Part shown: positions 8,315 through 16,400 of the stretch, piece by piece
Layout: the number at the start of each line of letters is the position of its first letter
Numbering within the stretch: the stretch's first letter is position 1
NCBI GenBank assembly: GCA_946627565.1
Contig: CAMOVR010000015.1
Location: 1 to 38,572, forward strand
From: an uncultured Clostridia bacterium
GTDB lineage: Bacteria > Bacillota > Clostridia > Christensenellales > Aristaeellaceae
Direction: 5' to 3'
DNA length: 38,572 nt
Notes under the pieces: model-generated
Database searches by the model: none
What the model was told of the DNA's origin: nothing
Seen by the model: the letters and a program-made list of their open reading frames with translations, nothing else
Position numbers and translations under genes: made by a program

Positions 8315-11300
8315 TTGAGCGATTTGAACAATCTGAACCCGGTTGCGCCCGCGGAACAGGCAGGCGAAAATCAGCAGGCACCGGTGCGGCACCGCCGCTC
8401 CCAGCGTCCGCACACGGATGTGCAGGAAGGATCCACCATCATGGTGGAAACGCCGGTCCATGCAGGGAATGCTGCCCCTGAAGAAAGCAACCAGACCATG
8501 GTCCGCATTCCGCCTGCCAGAATGGACCAGCAGCGGAACCCGGAGGCCGGAAGAAGCGAGACCCCCAGGCCCAGAGCACTGGACAGGGTATCCGGGCAGG
8601 CTGTGCCCCCCAGGCGCACCTTCGGTCAGGAAGAAGGAATGACACGGGACGCAAGGCGTACCGTACCTCAGGAAGAAGGAGCAGCCCGGGAAGTCCGGCG
8701 CAGCTTCGGCCAGGAGGAAGGCACACCCCGGGAAATCAGACGCACCGTGGAAGGCCAGGGCTATGTCAGGCAGACGCCCCTTGGACGTGCATATGACCGG
8801 CAGGTGCCCCAGAAGCCTGTGGCCAGACCCGCCGTGGCGGAAAAACCGGAAGAAGACAGGGAAACCCGGAACCTGGGCCGCGTCTGGCTGATTCTCCTGC
8901 TGGTGGTGGTTCTTCTGGCCCTGCTGGTGCTGGGATTCTTCCTGATTCCGGATGACATGCAGAACCCCCTGGGGGATTTCAAGCGCATGGTCACCGGCAC
9001 GATCAAGAGCACCGATTCTGCGGATCCCACAATTGAGCCGGCAGCGGATGTATCAAGCCACGCACGGTTTGTCAGCATGAATGCTGACAGCCGGTATGTA
9101 CCTGCCGTGCTGACGTTCAATTTTGAGACGGACAGCACGATTGAGGACATCCAGCTGATCAATTCGGAAGGCCAGCATCTGGAATCAGCCATCTATCAGA
9201 ATGATGCTGATCCCCAGAGGCTTTCCTGGGCTGTACAGGTGGTCTTTGACCAGCCCTACTGGGGTACGGTGAGAGCCCAGGTGCTCAGTGAAGAAGGCTG
9301 GACGGACCTGGATATGTCCCAGCAGGTCTCCGTCACGGAAGAAACCATTCTGGAAACCTCCACTGCAGCTCCCACCCTCCAGGTCAGCAATGACATCCTG
9401 GACTTCAGCGCTTCACCCTCCCAGGGCAAGGCGCCGGTGAACATTGCCTTCTCCATGACCACCAGTCTCAACATCACCAATGTGCGTCTGGTGGATGATG
9501 AAGGCAATCCCCTGGAGGCGGAAGCCAACGTGCTGGTGGAAAATGCCAGCAACCGCATCTGGGCACTGAACTACACCTTCACGGAGGCCTATACCGGGGC
9601 GGTCCGGGCACAGGCCATTGTCAACGGTGCCTGGACAGATTCCAACAAACTGGTTTCCATTTCTGTCCTGGGCCCGGCCCTGACGGCTCCCCCTGTGGTA
9701 CTGGACCTGCAGGCCATGGATACGGATGCACCCGCACAGGAAGACAGCGCCTTCATGGATCCTGCTGATGTGGCAGCCATGGAAGCCGGGGAAGATGTGT
9801 GGGATGAGGGAACGGAAGATACGGTGGAATGGGAAGAAGCTGACTGGGAAGAAACCGTGGTGGAGGAAGCTGCGGATGAAAACCCGGCCCCTGCCGTAAC
9901 CCAGATGCCGCTGGTGGGCGATGCCCTGCCCACGCCGGAGCCTGAACCCACACCCACCCTGACACCCGCCCCGGAAATCACGCCTGCGCCTGAAAACGCG
10001 GAGGAAGTGGTGGAAGAGGAGCCTGAGACTGCAAAGCTGACAGCCGTTGCAGATGCCAGTGCAGATCCCAGCCTGATCAAGACCGCGGTGATCTATTCCG
10101 GCACCAAAAAGGTGGACCATTATGAACGGCCCGTGCTGGATGTCATCAACATGCCGGATGCGGACACCTACTGCAGACAGCCCTACGGCGTCATGACCTT
10201 CCGCGGTTCTTCCTTCCGCCAGAATGCGGCAGAGGGTACCGTAAGCGATCCCTCCGACATGGAAGTCATCTGGACCGTACCTGCAGATTCGGTCAAGAGC
10301 AACGGCAAGACCGTTTTCTACGGCATCGGCTGGACCGGACAGCCCCTGATCATCAAGTGGAGCAAGGAAGTCCGGGAGATGGCCGACATCTATGATGAAA
10401 AGAAGAGCACCAAGGCACTCAGGGAAGTGATTGTGGCCGGCGAGGACGGCAAAATCTACTTCCTGGACCTGGAAACCGGCGAGAAGACCAGATCTGTGCT
10501 GAATGTGGGTGTGCCCATGCGGGGAACGCCCAGCGTGCATGCCCTGGGCTATCCGGTGCTTTCCGTGGGCCAGTATGCCAGAAAGATGGCGGACAAGACA
10601 TACGACATCGGCATGCGGGTCTATAACCTCTTAAACAGCAAGCAGCTGTTCATGATCGACGGCCTGGACGGCAAGCTGGACCGGATGTATTACGACGTGG
10701 GTTCCTTTGAAACCAGTTCCCTGTACGATTACAATTCGGACACCATGCTCAGTGCGGGCACCAACGGCATGTTCTATGTGACCAAGCTCAACACCACCAT
10801 TGACAGGACCACGGAACAGCTGACGGTAAACCCGTCCCATGTGTCCCTGAAGACCAAAGCCTCCGGCAAGTCCGCAGACAAACTGGTGGCTGTGGAATCC
10901 AGCATGGCAGCCTATCAGCAGTACGCATTCTACGCCGACATGGGCGGCGTCCTCAGGTGTGTGGATACCTCTTCCATGACGGTGGTATGGGCTGTGGATA
11001 CGGAGGATGCCGTGGAAGCTTCCGTGGCACTGGACCTGAAGGATGACGGTCAGACCCTGTGGCTTTATACCGCCAACACCCTGCAGAACCGCAAGACGGG
11101 TGCCTGCCAGATCCGCAGGTACAACGCCATGACAGGCGCTCTGGACTGGGTCTATGAAGTGCCGGTGAAGAAAAACACTAAGACCGGTGTGACAGCCGGC
11201 GCCAAGGCCAGCCCTGTGGTGGGCCGCAACGGTCTGGACGGACTGGTGTACTATACCGTGTCCCTGGCCACCTCAATTGACGGAAGCGCCGCGGACGGCG

Positions 11301-11590
11301 TCATCATTGCACTGGATAAGGAAACGGGCAAAATGGTGTGGCAGCGGCCCCTGAGCAGCTACAGCTATTCTTCCCCCGTGGCTGTGTACAACAGTGACGG
11401 AAAGGGATGGATCATCCAGGCTGCTTCCGACGGCACCATTGAGCTCATGGACGGTCTGACGGGTGAACCCAAAGGACAGCTCAAGCTGGAGGGCACCATC
11501 AACGGCAGCCCGGCCGTGTATAAGAACATCCTGGTGATCGGTACCCAGGGAAAGGGAACCAGCAACATCTACGGTATTGAACTGAAGTAA
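8315..11590 (+). CDS. Single-pass membrane protein with extracellular Ig-like repeats and PQQ-type beta-propeller
   Basis: 1091 residues. Residues 1-188 have no signal peptide and are polar, with three 14-residue repeats of the type FGQEEGxxRExRRT (103-144). One hydrophobic helix (about 191-213) is followed by two similar Ig-like domains (about 250-345 and 350-450), each ending in a WGTVRAQV/TGAVRAQA strand and then GWTD or AWTD. Next are an acidic Trp/Glu segment (465-525), a TPEPEPTPTLTPAPE linker (about 535-555), and from about 590 to the end a YGVMTFRGSSFRQ-type start and repeated blades such as DGVIIALDKETGKMVW, typical of PQQ-like propellers. Predicted topology is type II: tail inside, propeller outside. 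TTG 8315 is used because AAAGGAG is 9 nt upstream and the conserved frame continues from it. Function is unknown; a surface-binding or scaffolding role is plausible. Confidence 0.85.
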   Translation: MSDLNNLNPVAPAEQAGENQQAPVRHRRSQRPHTDVQEGSTIMVETPVHAGNAAPEESNQTMVRIPPARMDQQRNPEAGRSETPRPRALDRVSGQAVPPRRTFGQEEGMTRDARRTVPQEEGAAREVRRSFGQEEGTPREIRRTVEGQGYVRQTPLGRAYDRQVPQKPVARPAVAEKPEEDRETRNLGRVWLILLLVVVLLALLVLGFFLIPDDMQNPLGDFKRMVTGTIKSTDSADPTIEPAADVSSHARFVSMNADSRYVPAVLTFNFETDSTIEDIQLINSEGQHLESAIYQNDADPQRLSWAVQVVFDQPYWGTVRAQVLSEEGWTDLDMSQQVSVTEETILETSTAAPTLQVSNDILDFSASPSQGKAPVNIAFSMTTSLNITNVRLVDDEGNPLEAEANVLVENASNRIWALNYTFTEAYTGAVRAQAIVNGAWTDSNKLVSISVLGPALTAPPVVLDLQAMDTDAPAQEDSAFMDPADVAAMEAGEDVWDEGTEDTVEWEEADWEETVVEEAADENPAPAVTQMPLVGDALPTPEPEPTPTLTPAPEITPAPENAEEVVEEEPETAKLTAVADASADPSLIKTAVIYSGTKKVDHYERPVLDVINMPDADTYCRQPYGVMTFRGSSFRQNAAEGTVSDPSDMEVIWTVPADSVKSNGKTVFYGIGWTGQPLIIKWSKEVREMADIYDEKKSTKALREVIVAGEDGKIYFLDLETGEKTRSVLNVGVPMRGTPSVHALGYPVLSVGQYARKMADKTYDIGMRVYNLLNSKQLFMIDGLDGKLDRMYYDVGSFETSSLYDYNSDTMLSAGTNGMFYVTKLNTTIDRTTEQLTVNPSHVSLKTKASGKSADKLVAVESSMAAYQQYAFYADMGGVLRCVDTSSMTVVWAVDTEDAVEASVALDLKDDGQTLWLYTANTLQNRKTGACQIRRYNAMTGALDWVYEVPVKKNTKTGVTAGAKASPVVGRNGLDGLVYYTVSLATSIDGSAADGVIIALDKETGKMVWQRPLSSYSYSSPVAVYNSDGKGWIIQAASDGTIELMDGLTGEPKGQLKLEGTINGSPAVYKNILVIGTQGKGTSNIYGIELK
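8621..8746 (+). repeat. Three 42-bp tandem units in the cytoplasmic tail of the propeller protein
   Basis: Three consecutive 14-codon units encode FGQEEGMTRDARRT, VPQEEGAAREVRRS and FGQEEGTPREIRRT. Codon choices differ between copies, so the duplication is older than that in the gene at 23179 or has been kept by selection at protein level. Confidence 0.8.
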
Positions 11591-11592
11591 GG

Positions 11593-11627
11593 AAAAGGAC
11601 CGCCGGAAACGGCGGTCCTTTTAAAAT
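11593..11627. terminator. Bidirectional terminator between the propeller gene and pgsA
   Basis: A perfect 12-bp stem pairs AAAAGGACCGCC (11593-11604) with 11611-11622 around GGAAAC. The A-run and T-run flank it symmetrically, so it can end the plus-strand propeller transcript and the minus-strand pgsA transcript, which converge here. Confidence 0.88.
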
Positions 11628-11648
11628 CCATATGGAAATCGGGACATA

Positions 11649-12230
11649 TCAGGTATTCCCGGAGGAGCCTGTTTTGAGTGCCTGGATGGTCTGGATGAGA
11701 TAAATGAAGGCGGCGGTATAGGAGAGAACCACGGAAGCCCACAGCAGAATCACGTCCACCGGGACGTTCACGGAAAGGAACCATGTGTGGAAGAAGCCGG
11801 CAATAAGCGCACCCACAAAGAAACAGGTGGCCAGCTTTCCGAAGAAATTGGCGTGCACCACGATATCCTTTTTGTTGAGCAGCAGCAGTCCCCCTGCCAC
11901 CATGCAGATTTCCTTGAAGGCCACCAGGATGATGGCGATCCAGGGGAACACACCCTTCAGGGCATGGCAGATGAGGGAGGAGATCACCAGAAGCTTGTCC
12001 GCAAGAGGGTCCATGAGTTTGCCAAAGGATGTGATCTGGTTGTTTTTCCTGGCCAGATATCCGTCCAGCATATCCGTCAGGCTGGCTATGCAGAAGACGG
12101 CAAGGGCGGCATATGGAAGGTCCTTCATGTACAGGACAATAAAAACAGGAACCAGAATCAGCCTGAACATGGTCAGCATATTGGGCACATTCCAGGCATC
12201 CCTGGTAAGGTCCTTCAGCTTCTCTTTCAT
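11649..12230 (-). CDS. pgsA: CDP-diacylglycerol--glycerol-3-phosphate 3-phosphatidyltransferase
   Basis: 193-residue integral membrane enzyme making phosphatidylglycerol phosphate. The CDP-alcohol phosphotransferase motif D-G-x2-A-R-x8-G-x3-D-x3-D is complete: DGYLARKNNQITSFGKLMD followed by PLAD, about residues 55-77. The N-terminal NVPNMLTMFRLILVP is also family-typical, and five to six hydrophobic segments follow. I start at ATG 12230: GAGGT sits 6 nt upstream, whereas the in-frame GTG at 12236 directly abuts that Shine-Dalgarno. It is transcribed alone, convergent with the propeller gene and divergent from the ABC operon. The leader contains two hairpins (see the attenuator entry). Confidence 0.95.
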   Translation of the reverse strand: MKEKLKDLTRDAWNVPNMLTMFRLILVPVFIVLYMKDLPYAALAVFCIASLTDMLDGYLARKNNQITSFGKLMDPLADKLLVISSLICHALKGVFPWIAIILVAFKEICMVAGGLLLLNKKDIVVHANFFGKLATCFFVGALIAGFFHTWFLSVNVPVDVILLWASVVLSYTAAFIYLIQTIQALKTGSSGNT

Positions 12231-12274
12231 AAACACACCTCACAGAAGATCATTGTTATACCGATGGGACATGT

Positions 12275-12297
12275 AAAAAGCCGCCGTTTGCGGTGGC
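12275..12297 (-). terminator. Terminator-like hairpin in the pgsA leader
   Basis: On the minus strand a 7-bp stem (12291-12297 with 12280-12286, one A-C mismatch) with loop CAAA is followed by TTTTT (12279-12275). It lies about 45 nt upstream of the pgsA ATG and downstream of the predicted promoter, so it would act within the leader. Confidence 0.55.
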
Positions 12298-12310
12298 AGG
12301 CAGCATCTGT

Positions 12311-12326
12311 CCGGCTTAGAGCCGGG
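12311..12326 (-). promoter_or_regulatory. Upstream leader hairpin that can compete with the pgsA leader terminator
   Basis: On the minus strand CCGGCT-CTA-AGCCGG forms a hairpin. Its 3' arm includes AAGCCG, which is complementary to CGGCTT in the 3' arm of the terminator-like hairpin at 12275-12297. The two pairings are mutually exclusive, the arrangement expected of an antiterminator switch. Confidence 0.4.
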
Positions 12327-12348
12327 TTCGTTTTATTCTGCAGGGCAC

Positions 12349-12377
12349 ATGATAGCAGGAAGGCAGGGCTTTTACAA
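12349..12377 (-). promoter_or_regulatory. Predicted pgsA promoter
   Basis: On the minus strand TTGTAA (12377-12372) and TATCAT (12354-12349) are 17 bp apart, with TG one base before the -10 box (extended -10). Transcription would start near 12342, giving a leader of about 110 nt. Confidence 0.6.
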
Positions 12378-12477
12378 GATGAAAGCGAAAGTGCGTATCG
12401 GAAAGGATAAGCGGATGCCTTATGCAGTATGCACGAAATGTTTATATTCCGTTCAAACTCTGTTGTTTTCTGCCCTG

Positions 12478-12483
12478 TATAAT
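12478..12483 (+). promoter_or_regulatory. -10 box (TATAAT) for the Gld-like ABC operon
   Basis: A consensus TATAAT lies 37 bp before the ATG at 12520. No good -35 box is present at 16-18 bp, so another factor or weak basal activity is possible. Confidence 0.45.
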
Positions 12484-12519
12484 CTATACGTACATATTCT
12501 GGTACGGGAGGTGGAGCGG

Positions 12520-13455
12520 ATGCTGGAAATCCGCAGTGTGGTCAGGCACTATGGGAAATTCTGTGCTGTGAACAACGCTTCCTTTATCTGCCCGGATAAA
12601 AAGATCACGGGACTTCTGGGTGTCAATGGAGCAGGCAAGACGACCCTGATGAACATCATCACCGGGTGCATGCCTGCCGGCAGCGGGGACATCCTCATGG
12701 ATGGTCTTGCCCTGCGGGAGCATCCTGCAGACTGCCGGCGGAAAATCGGGTATCTTCCCGAAAGACCGCCCCTCTATGATGAAATGACGGTGCAGGATTA
12801 CCTTGCGTTTGTATGCAGGCTCCGGGAAGTTGAGCGGGCAGACATCCCCGGGCATGTCCGGAACATCCTTGAGCTTTGCGGTCTGTCCGACATGTCCGGC
12901 CGCCTGCTGGGGCATCTTTCCAAAGGATACCGCCAGAGGGCAGGGATTGCCCAGGCACTGTGCGGGGACCCGCCCATCCTGGTGCTGGACGAGCCCACGG
13001 TGGGCCTTGACCCCAGACAGGTGAGCGAAATGCGGGAGCTCATACGCCGCCTTGGTGAAAACCACACCATCCTGTTTTCCTCCCACATCCTCTCGGAAGT
13101 CCAGGCCCTGTGCAGCCGGATTGTCATCATCCATCACGGCAGGATTCTGAAGGAGGCGGAGCTGGGAGAAGAAAGCCGTCTGCTCAGGCTTTCCGTGAAG
13201 GGGAAGACAGAGGAAGTCATGCGGGCCCTGAGGGATGTGCCGGACTGCTCCAAGGTGCGCCTGCTTGCGGAAGCGGAAAGCGGCTTTGTGGAATGCGAGA
13301 TGGAACTGAAGCAGGACGCGGGGCAGGATGCTGAAGTGAAACTGTTCCGCCTCCTGGCTGCCAGGGACCTGCCCCTGAGGCGTCTGAGTCCCGCCGGGGA
13401 TTCCCTGGAGACACTGTTCCTCAGGGTGACGGACGAGGAAGGAGGAAGCAGATGA
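12520..13455 (+). CDS. ABC transporter ATP-binding protein (GldA-like)
   Basis: 311-residue ABC ATPase. Walker A GVNGAGKTT (about residue 37), Q-loop region YLPERPPLYDEMTV, signature LSKGYRQR, Walker B ILVLDEPTVGLDP and H-loop SSHILSE are all present. After residue 225 comes an extra C-terminal domain as in GldA/CcmA-type drug or gliding ABC ATPases. ATG 12520 is preceded by GGGAGGTGG (12507-12515); an upstream in-frame extension lacks a ribosome site and crosses the promoter. It overlaps the permease gene by 4 nt (ATGA). Confidence 0.92.
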   Translation: MLEIRSVVRHYGKFCAVNNASFICPDKKITGLLGVNGAGKTTLMNIITGCMPAGSGDILMDGLALREHPADCRRKIGYLPERPPLYDEMTVQDYLAFVCRLREVERADIPGHVRNILELCGLSDMSGRLLGHLSKGYRQRAGIAQALCGDPPILVLDEPTVGLDPRQVSEMRELIRRLGENHTILFSSHILSEVQALCSRIVIIHHGRILKEAELGEESRLLRLSVKGKTEEVMRALRDVPDCSKVRLLAEAESGFVECEMELKQDAGQDAEVKLFRLLAARDLPLRRLSPAGDSLETLFLRVTDEEGGSR

Positions 13456-14159
13456 TCGCCATCATGCGGCGTGAGATCCAGGGGTACTTCTATACGGCCA
13501 CAGGCTATGTGGCCATGGGCATATTCCTGATCATCGCATCCATTCTCTTTGATCTGCAGATCCTGGCTTCCCGTTCCGGGGACCTCCTTACCTTTCTGGG
13601 TCAGCTGAGCTATCTCTGGATGCTGTTTTCACCCATTGTAACCATGCGTCTGACCTCGGAGGACAGACAGAAACAGACGGACAGGCTGCTTCTTTCAAGT
13701 CCCGTTTCCCTGACCGGCATTGTGGCAGGGAAATACCTGGCTGCTCTTTTTGTCCTGCTTCTCACGGTGCTGAGCACCTTTGTCTATATCCTGATCACCG
13801 CCATGTACGGGACGGTGTACCCGGGAGAGCTTATGGTGGGGTATCTGGGCTTTGTGCTGCAGGGCATGGCCTTTCTGGCCATAGACCTGTTCATGTCCTC
13901 CCTGGCCGCATCCCCTGTGACGGCAGCCCTTCTTGCCCTGGGCATGAATTTTGTTCTCTGGTTCCTGGACCTTCTTTCCATGACGGTCCCTGCAGGGATA
14001 GGAAGGGTGCTGGACTTTATCAGCCTCTATACCCGCAACGAGCCGTTCCTCATGGGCCAGCTGTCCTTTGCTTCCATGATCTTTGACCTGTCCGTCATCG
14101 TGCTGAACCTGGTGCTGACCATCTACTTCATGGACCGGCGCAGAAGGAAGGGGATCTGA
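13452..14159 (+). CDS. ABC-2 type permease (GldF-like)
   Basis: 235-residue permease with about six hydrophobic segments. The start MIAIMRREIQGYFYTATGYVA and the MRLTSEDRQKQTDRLLLSSPVS loop are typical of the GldF/ABC-2 group. It is translationally coupled to the ATPase and is followed one base later by the GldG-like gene. Substrate unknown. In Flavobacterium the Gld ABC proteins are needed for gliding, but homologues are widespread in non-gliding Firmicutes, so no motility role is implied. Confidence 0.9.
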   Translation: MIAIMRREIQGYFYTATGYVAMGIFLIIASILFDLQILASRSGDLLTFLGQLSYLWMLFSPIVTMRLTSEDRQKQTDRLLLSSPVSLTGIVAGKYLAALFVLLLTVLSTFVYILITAMYGTVYPGELMVGYLGFVLQGMAFLAIDLFMSSLAASPVTAALLALGMNFVLWFLDLLSMTVPAGIGRVLDFISLYTRNEPFLMGQLSFASMIFDLSVIVLNLVLTIYFMDRRRRKGI

Positions 14160-14160
14160 G

Positions 14161-15606
14161 ATGCTGAAATCATTCTTCCGCCGGCATGCTGCCAGTGTGG
14201 CCCTGTTTTCTCTTCTCATCCTCCTGGCCGGCATCTGCCTTATGGCAGACGGTCTTGAGAGAACATACGGACTGCGGATCGACTATTCCTTCAACAGCGT
14301 GACCACCCAGTCGGAAACCACCCTGGAGATCCTGAAAAGCCTGGACCACCCGGTTCAGATCTATGCACTGTATGCCCGGGGCAATGAGGATGCCCAGCTC
14401 ATGGAACTCCTGGGACGGTACGTGAGTGCGTCTGACTTCATTACCTGTGAGCAGGTGGACATTTCCCTGAACCCGGGCCTGCTGTCCCGTTTCCGTTCCG
14501 CCTCCAGCAGCGGGGATGTGATCAGCCAGGACTCCATTGTTGTGTCGTGCGAGGAAACAGGCCGGTTCCGGGTGCTGGACGCAACGGATTTCTATACCCT
14601 GGGATACAACATGGAGGAAGGCGCCTATGAAATTGCCGGGCTTTCCTATGAGGCCAGCCTGACAGAAGCCATCCGGTATGTGGCAAAGGACGATATCCCC
14701 AATGTCTATATCCTTCAGGGACACGGGGAACTGGACGAAGACGGAACCGCTGTCTTTGCCTCCCTTCTCAGGTCCAACAATTTCAATACCGTCTACATCA
14801 CCTCCATGGAAGGGATGGAGCTTCACCCGGAAGATGTGCTGTGCGTTCTCTCGCCCGTCCGGGACCTGATGGATACCGAGATGGAAACCATCCGGTCATT
14901 CCTACAGGCGGGAGGCAGTCTCCTGTGCACCATGGATTACACGGATCCCTCTGATGCCATGCCCAACTGGACATCCCTGCTCAGGTCCTACGGTTTTCTG
15001 CCAAGGGACGGCATTGTGATTGCCTCGGAAACGGAGCCGGACAGCTACTACGGGGACTATCAGGTATTCCTGCTTCCCATCATGCAGTCCACGGAAATCA
15101 CGGCAGACCTGGTGCAGGCAGGCAGCAGCACCCTGCTTCTGGCCGGAACCCGGGCTTTTGAGAACCCTTCCATGACAGACCGGGACCTGACGGTGAGCAC
15201 CCTTCTGACATCCACCTCCAGGGCGTATCTCAGGAGCATGTCCGGGGATCTGAGTGATCTGAAACAGAAGGATGAGGATGCCCTGGGACCTTTTTCCCTG
15301 GCACTGCAGGCCGAGCGCATCACGGATGAGGGGAATGTGAGCCGGGCGGTGATCATCGGGTGCTCCACACTCCTGACATCCAGTGAGGTATATGCCATGA
15401 CCGATGCCCAGGAATTCCTGATCCGGGTCATGGAATACCTGTCCGGGGAGGAACAGATGGACCTGAACATTATGGCAAAGCAGGCGGTCCGGCCGTCCCT
15501 GAGGGCGGGAACCCAGAGACTGGGCATTTTCCTGATTGTTCTTCTGCCATGCCTGGTTTTTGCCGCTGCCCTTGTCATTCTCCTGCCGAGAATCAGAAAG
15601 AGATAA
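14161..15606 (+). CDS. GldG-like extracytoplasmic component of the ABC system
   Basis: 481 residues with a membrane helix at each end (about 10-30 and 455-475) and a large extracytoplasmic domain between. The start region ending YSFNSVTTQSETTLEILKSL and the segment YILQGHGELDEDG are characteristic of GldG/DUF4350-like uncharacterised transport proteins. AAGGGGAT precedes ATG 14161. In many Clostridia a fourth gene encoding a DUF4340 protein follows; here the operon ends without it. The protein probably shapes or gates the permease from outside the membrane. Confidence 0.85.
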   Translation: MLKSFFRRHAASVALFSLLILLAGICLMADGLERTYGLRIDYSFNSVTTQSETTLEILKSLDHPVQIYALYARGNEDAQLMELLGRYVSASDFITCEQVDISLNPGLLSRFRSASSSGDVISQDSIVVSCEETGRFRVLDATDFYTLGYNMEEGAYEIAGLSYEASLTEAIRYVAKDDIPNVYILQGHGELDEDGTAVFASLLRSNNFNTVYITSMEGMELHPEDVLCVLSPVRDLMDTEMETIRSFLQAGGSLLCTMDYTDPSDAMPNWTSLLRSYGFLPRDGIVIASETEPDSYYGDYQVFLLPIMQSTEITADLVQAGSSTLLLAGTRAFENPSMTDRDLTVSTLLTSTSRAYLRSMSGDLSDLKQKDEDALGPFSLALQAERITDEGNVSRAVIIGCSTLLTSSEVYAMTDAQEFLIRVMEYLSGEEQMDLNIMAKQAVRPSLRAGTQRLGIFLIVLLPCLVFAAALVILLPRIRKR

Positions 15607-15679
15607 AAGTATCTGCAGCAGGAGGGAAAGAAACACGGGAAACACAGGGAAGACCGGAAAACAATGCATAATCCGGCCC

Positions 15680-15708
15680 TTGTGGAAGATGCGCATTTCT
15701 GCTAAAAT
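15680..15708 (+). promoter_or_regulatory. Promoter for the cytidylate-kinase-like gene
   Basis: TTGTGG (15680-15685) and TAAAAT (15703-15708) are 17 bp apart, with an extended -10 TG at 15700-15701. It gives a leader of about 45 nt. Confidence 0.65.
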
Positions 15709-15758
15709 TGTGTCAGGCAGCACAGTTCGTTTCAGATAATTTAAAGGAGGCAAGGAAT

Positions 15759-16400
15759 ATGGCGAAGACAAATATGGTCATTACCATTGGCAGACAGTAC
15801 GGGTCCGGTGGACGTGAAATCGGACGGAGGCTGGCTTCGCGACTGGAGATTCCTTACTATGACAAGGAACTCCTGGCTGAAGCGTCCAAGGACAGCGGTA
15901 TCTGTGAAGAACTGTTTGAGAACAATGATGAAAAGCCCACCCGTTCTTTTCTCTATTCTCTTGTGACAGGCATACAGACCCATGGGACCCCTTCCTCCAT
16001 GTATATGGACATGCCCCTGAACCACAGGATTTTTCTTGCGCAGTTTGACACCATCCGCCGCATTGCCGGCAGCGGCCCCTGCGTGGTGGTGGGGCGCTGC
16101 GCGGATTATGTGCTCCGGGACCTTGACCATGTGGTGAATGTGTTCCTGAAAGCGGACATGGAGCACCGCAAGGAGCGGGCCATGGAGCGGGGTGCGGATC
16201 TTGGACGGGCGGAGGAGATCGTCAGACGCCACGACAAGGAAAGGGCCGCCTACTACAATTACTATGCCACCACCACCTGGGGCGATGTGAACAACTATGA
16301 TCTGTGCCTGGATACCGGACGCATCGGGTACGACGGGGCAGTGGAAATGATCATCGAATATGTCAGGCGGCGTGAAGAAATGCTTGGAGGAAAAGCATGA
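15759..16400 (+). CDS. Cytidylate kinase-like family protein
   Basis: 213-residue P-loop protein of the cytidylate-kinase-like group that is distinct from true Cmk. It begins with MVITIGRQYGSGGREIGRRL, where GRQYGSGGREIG replaces a canonical GxxGxGKS loop. Further features are IPYYDKELL, VVVGRCADYVL and a lid-like run RHDKERAAYYNYY. The genuine cmk is at 35174 in this window, so this copy is not the essential CMP kinase. ATG 15759 is chosen because TTAAAGGAGG lies 8 nt upstream. It overlaps the next gene by 4 nt. The actual substrate is unknown. Confidence 0.9.
   Translation: MAKTNMVITIGRQYGSGGREIGRRLASRLEIPYYDKELLAEASKDSGICEELFENNDEKPTRSFLYSLVTGIQTHGTPSSMYMDMPLNHRIFLAQFDTIRRIAGSGPCVVVGRCADYVLRDLDHVVNVFLKADMEHRKERAMERGADLGRAEEIVRRHDKERAAYYNYYATTTWGDVNNYDLCLDTGRIGYDGAVEMIIEYVRRREEMLGGKA

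Noticed and set aside
8435-8520. Similarity of STIMVETP and QTMVRIPP in the propeller protein tail to the STQISIMKPE motif of the protein at 23179
   Set aside because: The match is short, and the two segments are on opposite sides of the membrane by predicted topology. Kept only as a weak coincidence.
12349-12519. Upstream extension of the ABC ATPase gene by 57 codons
   Set aside because: It crosses the TATAAT box and lacks a ribosome site. GGGAGGTGG before ATG 12520 is decisive.
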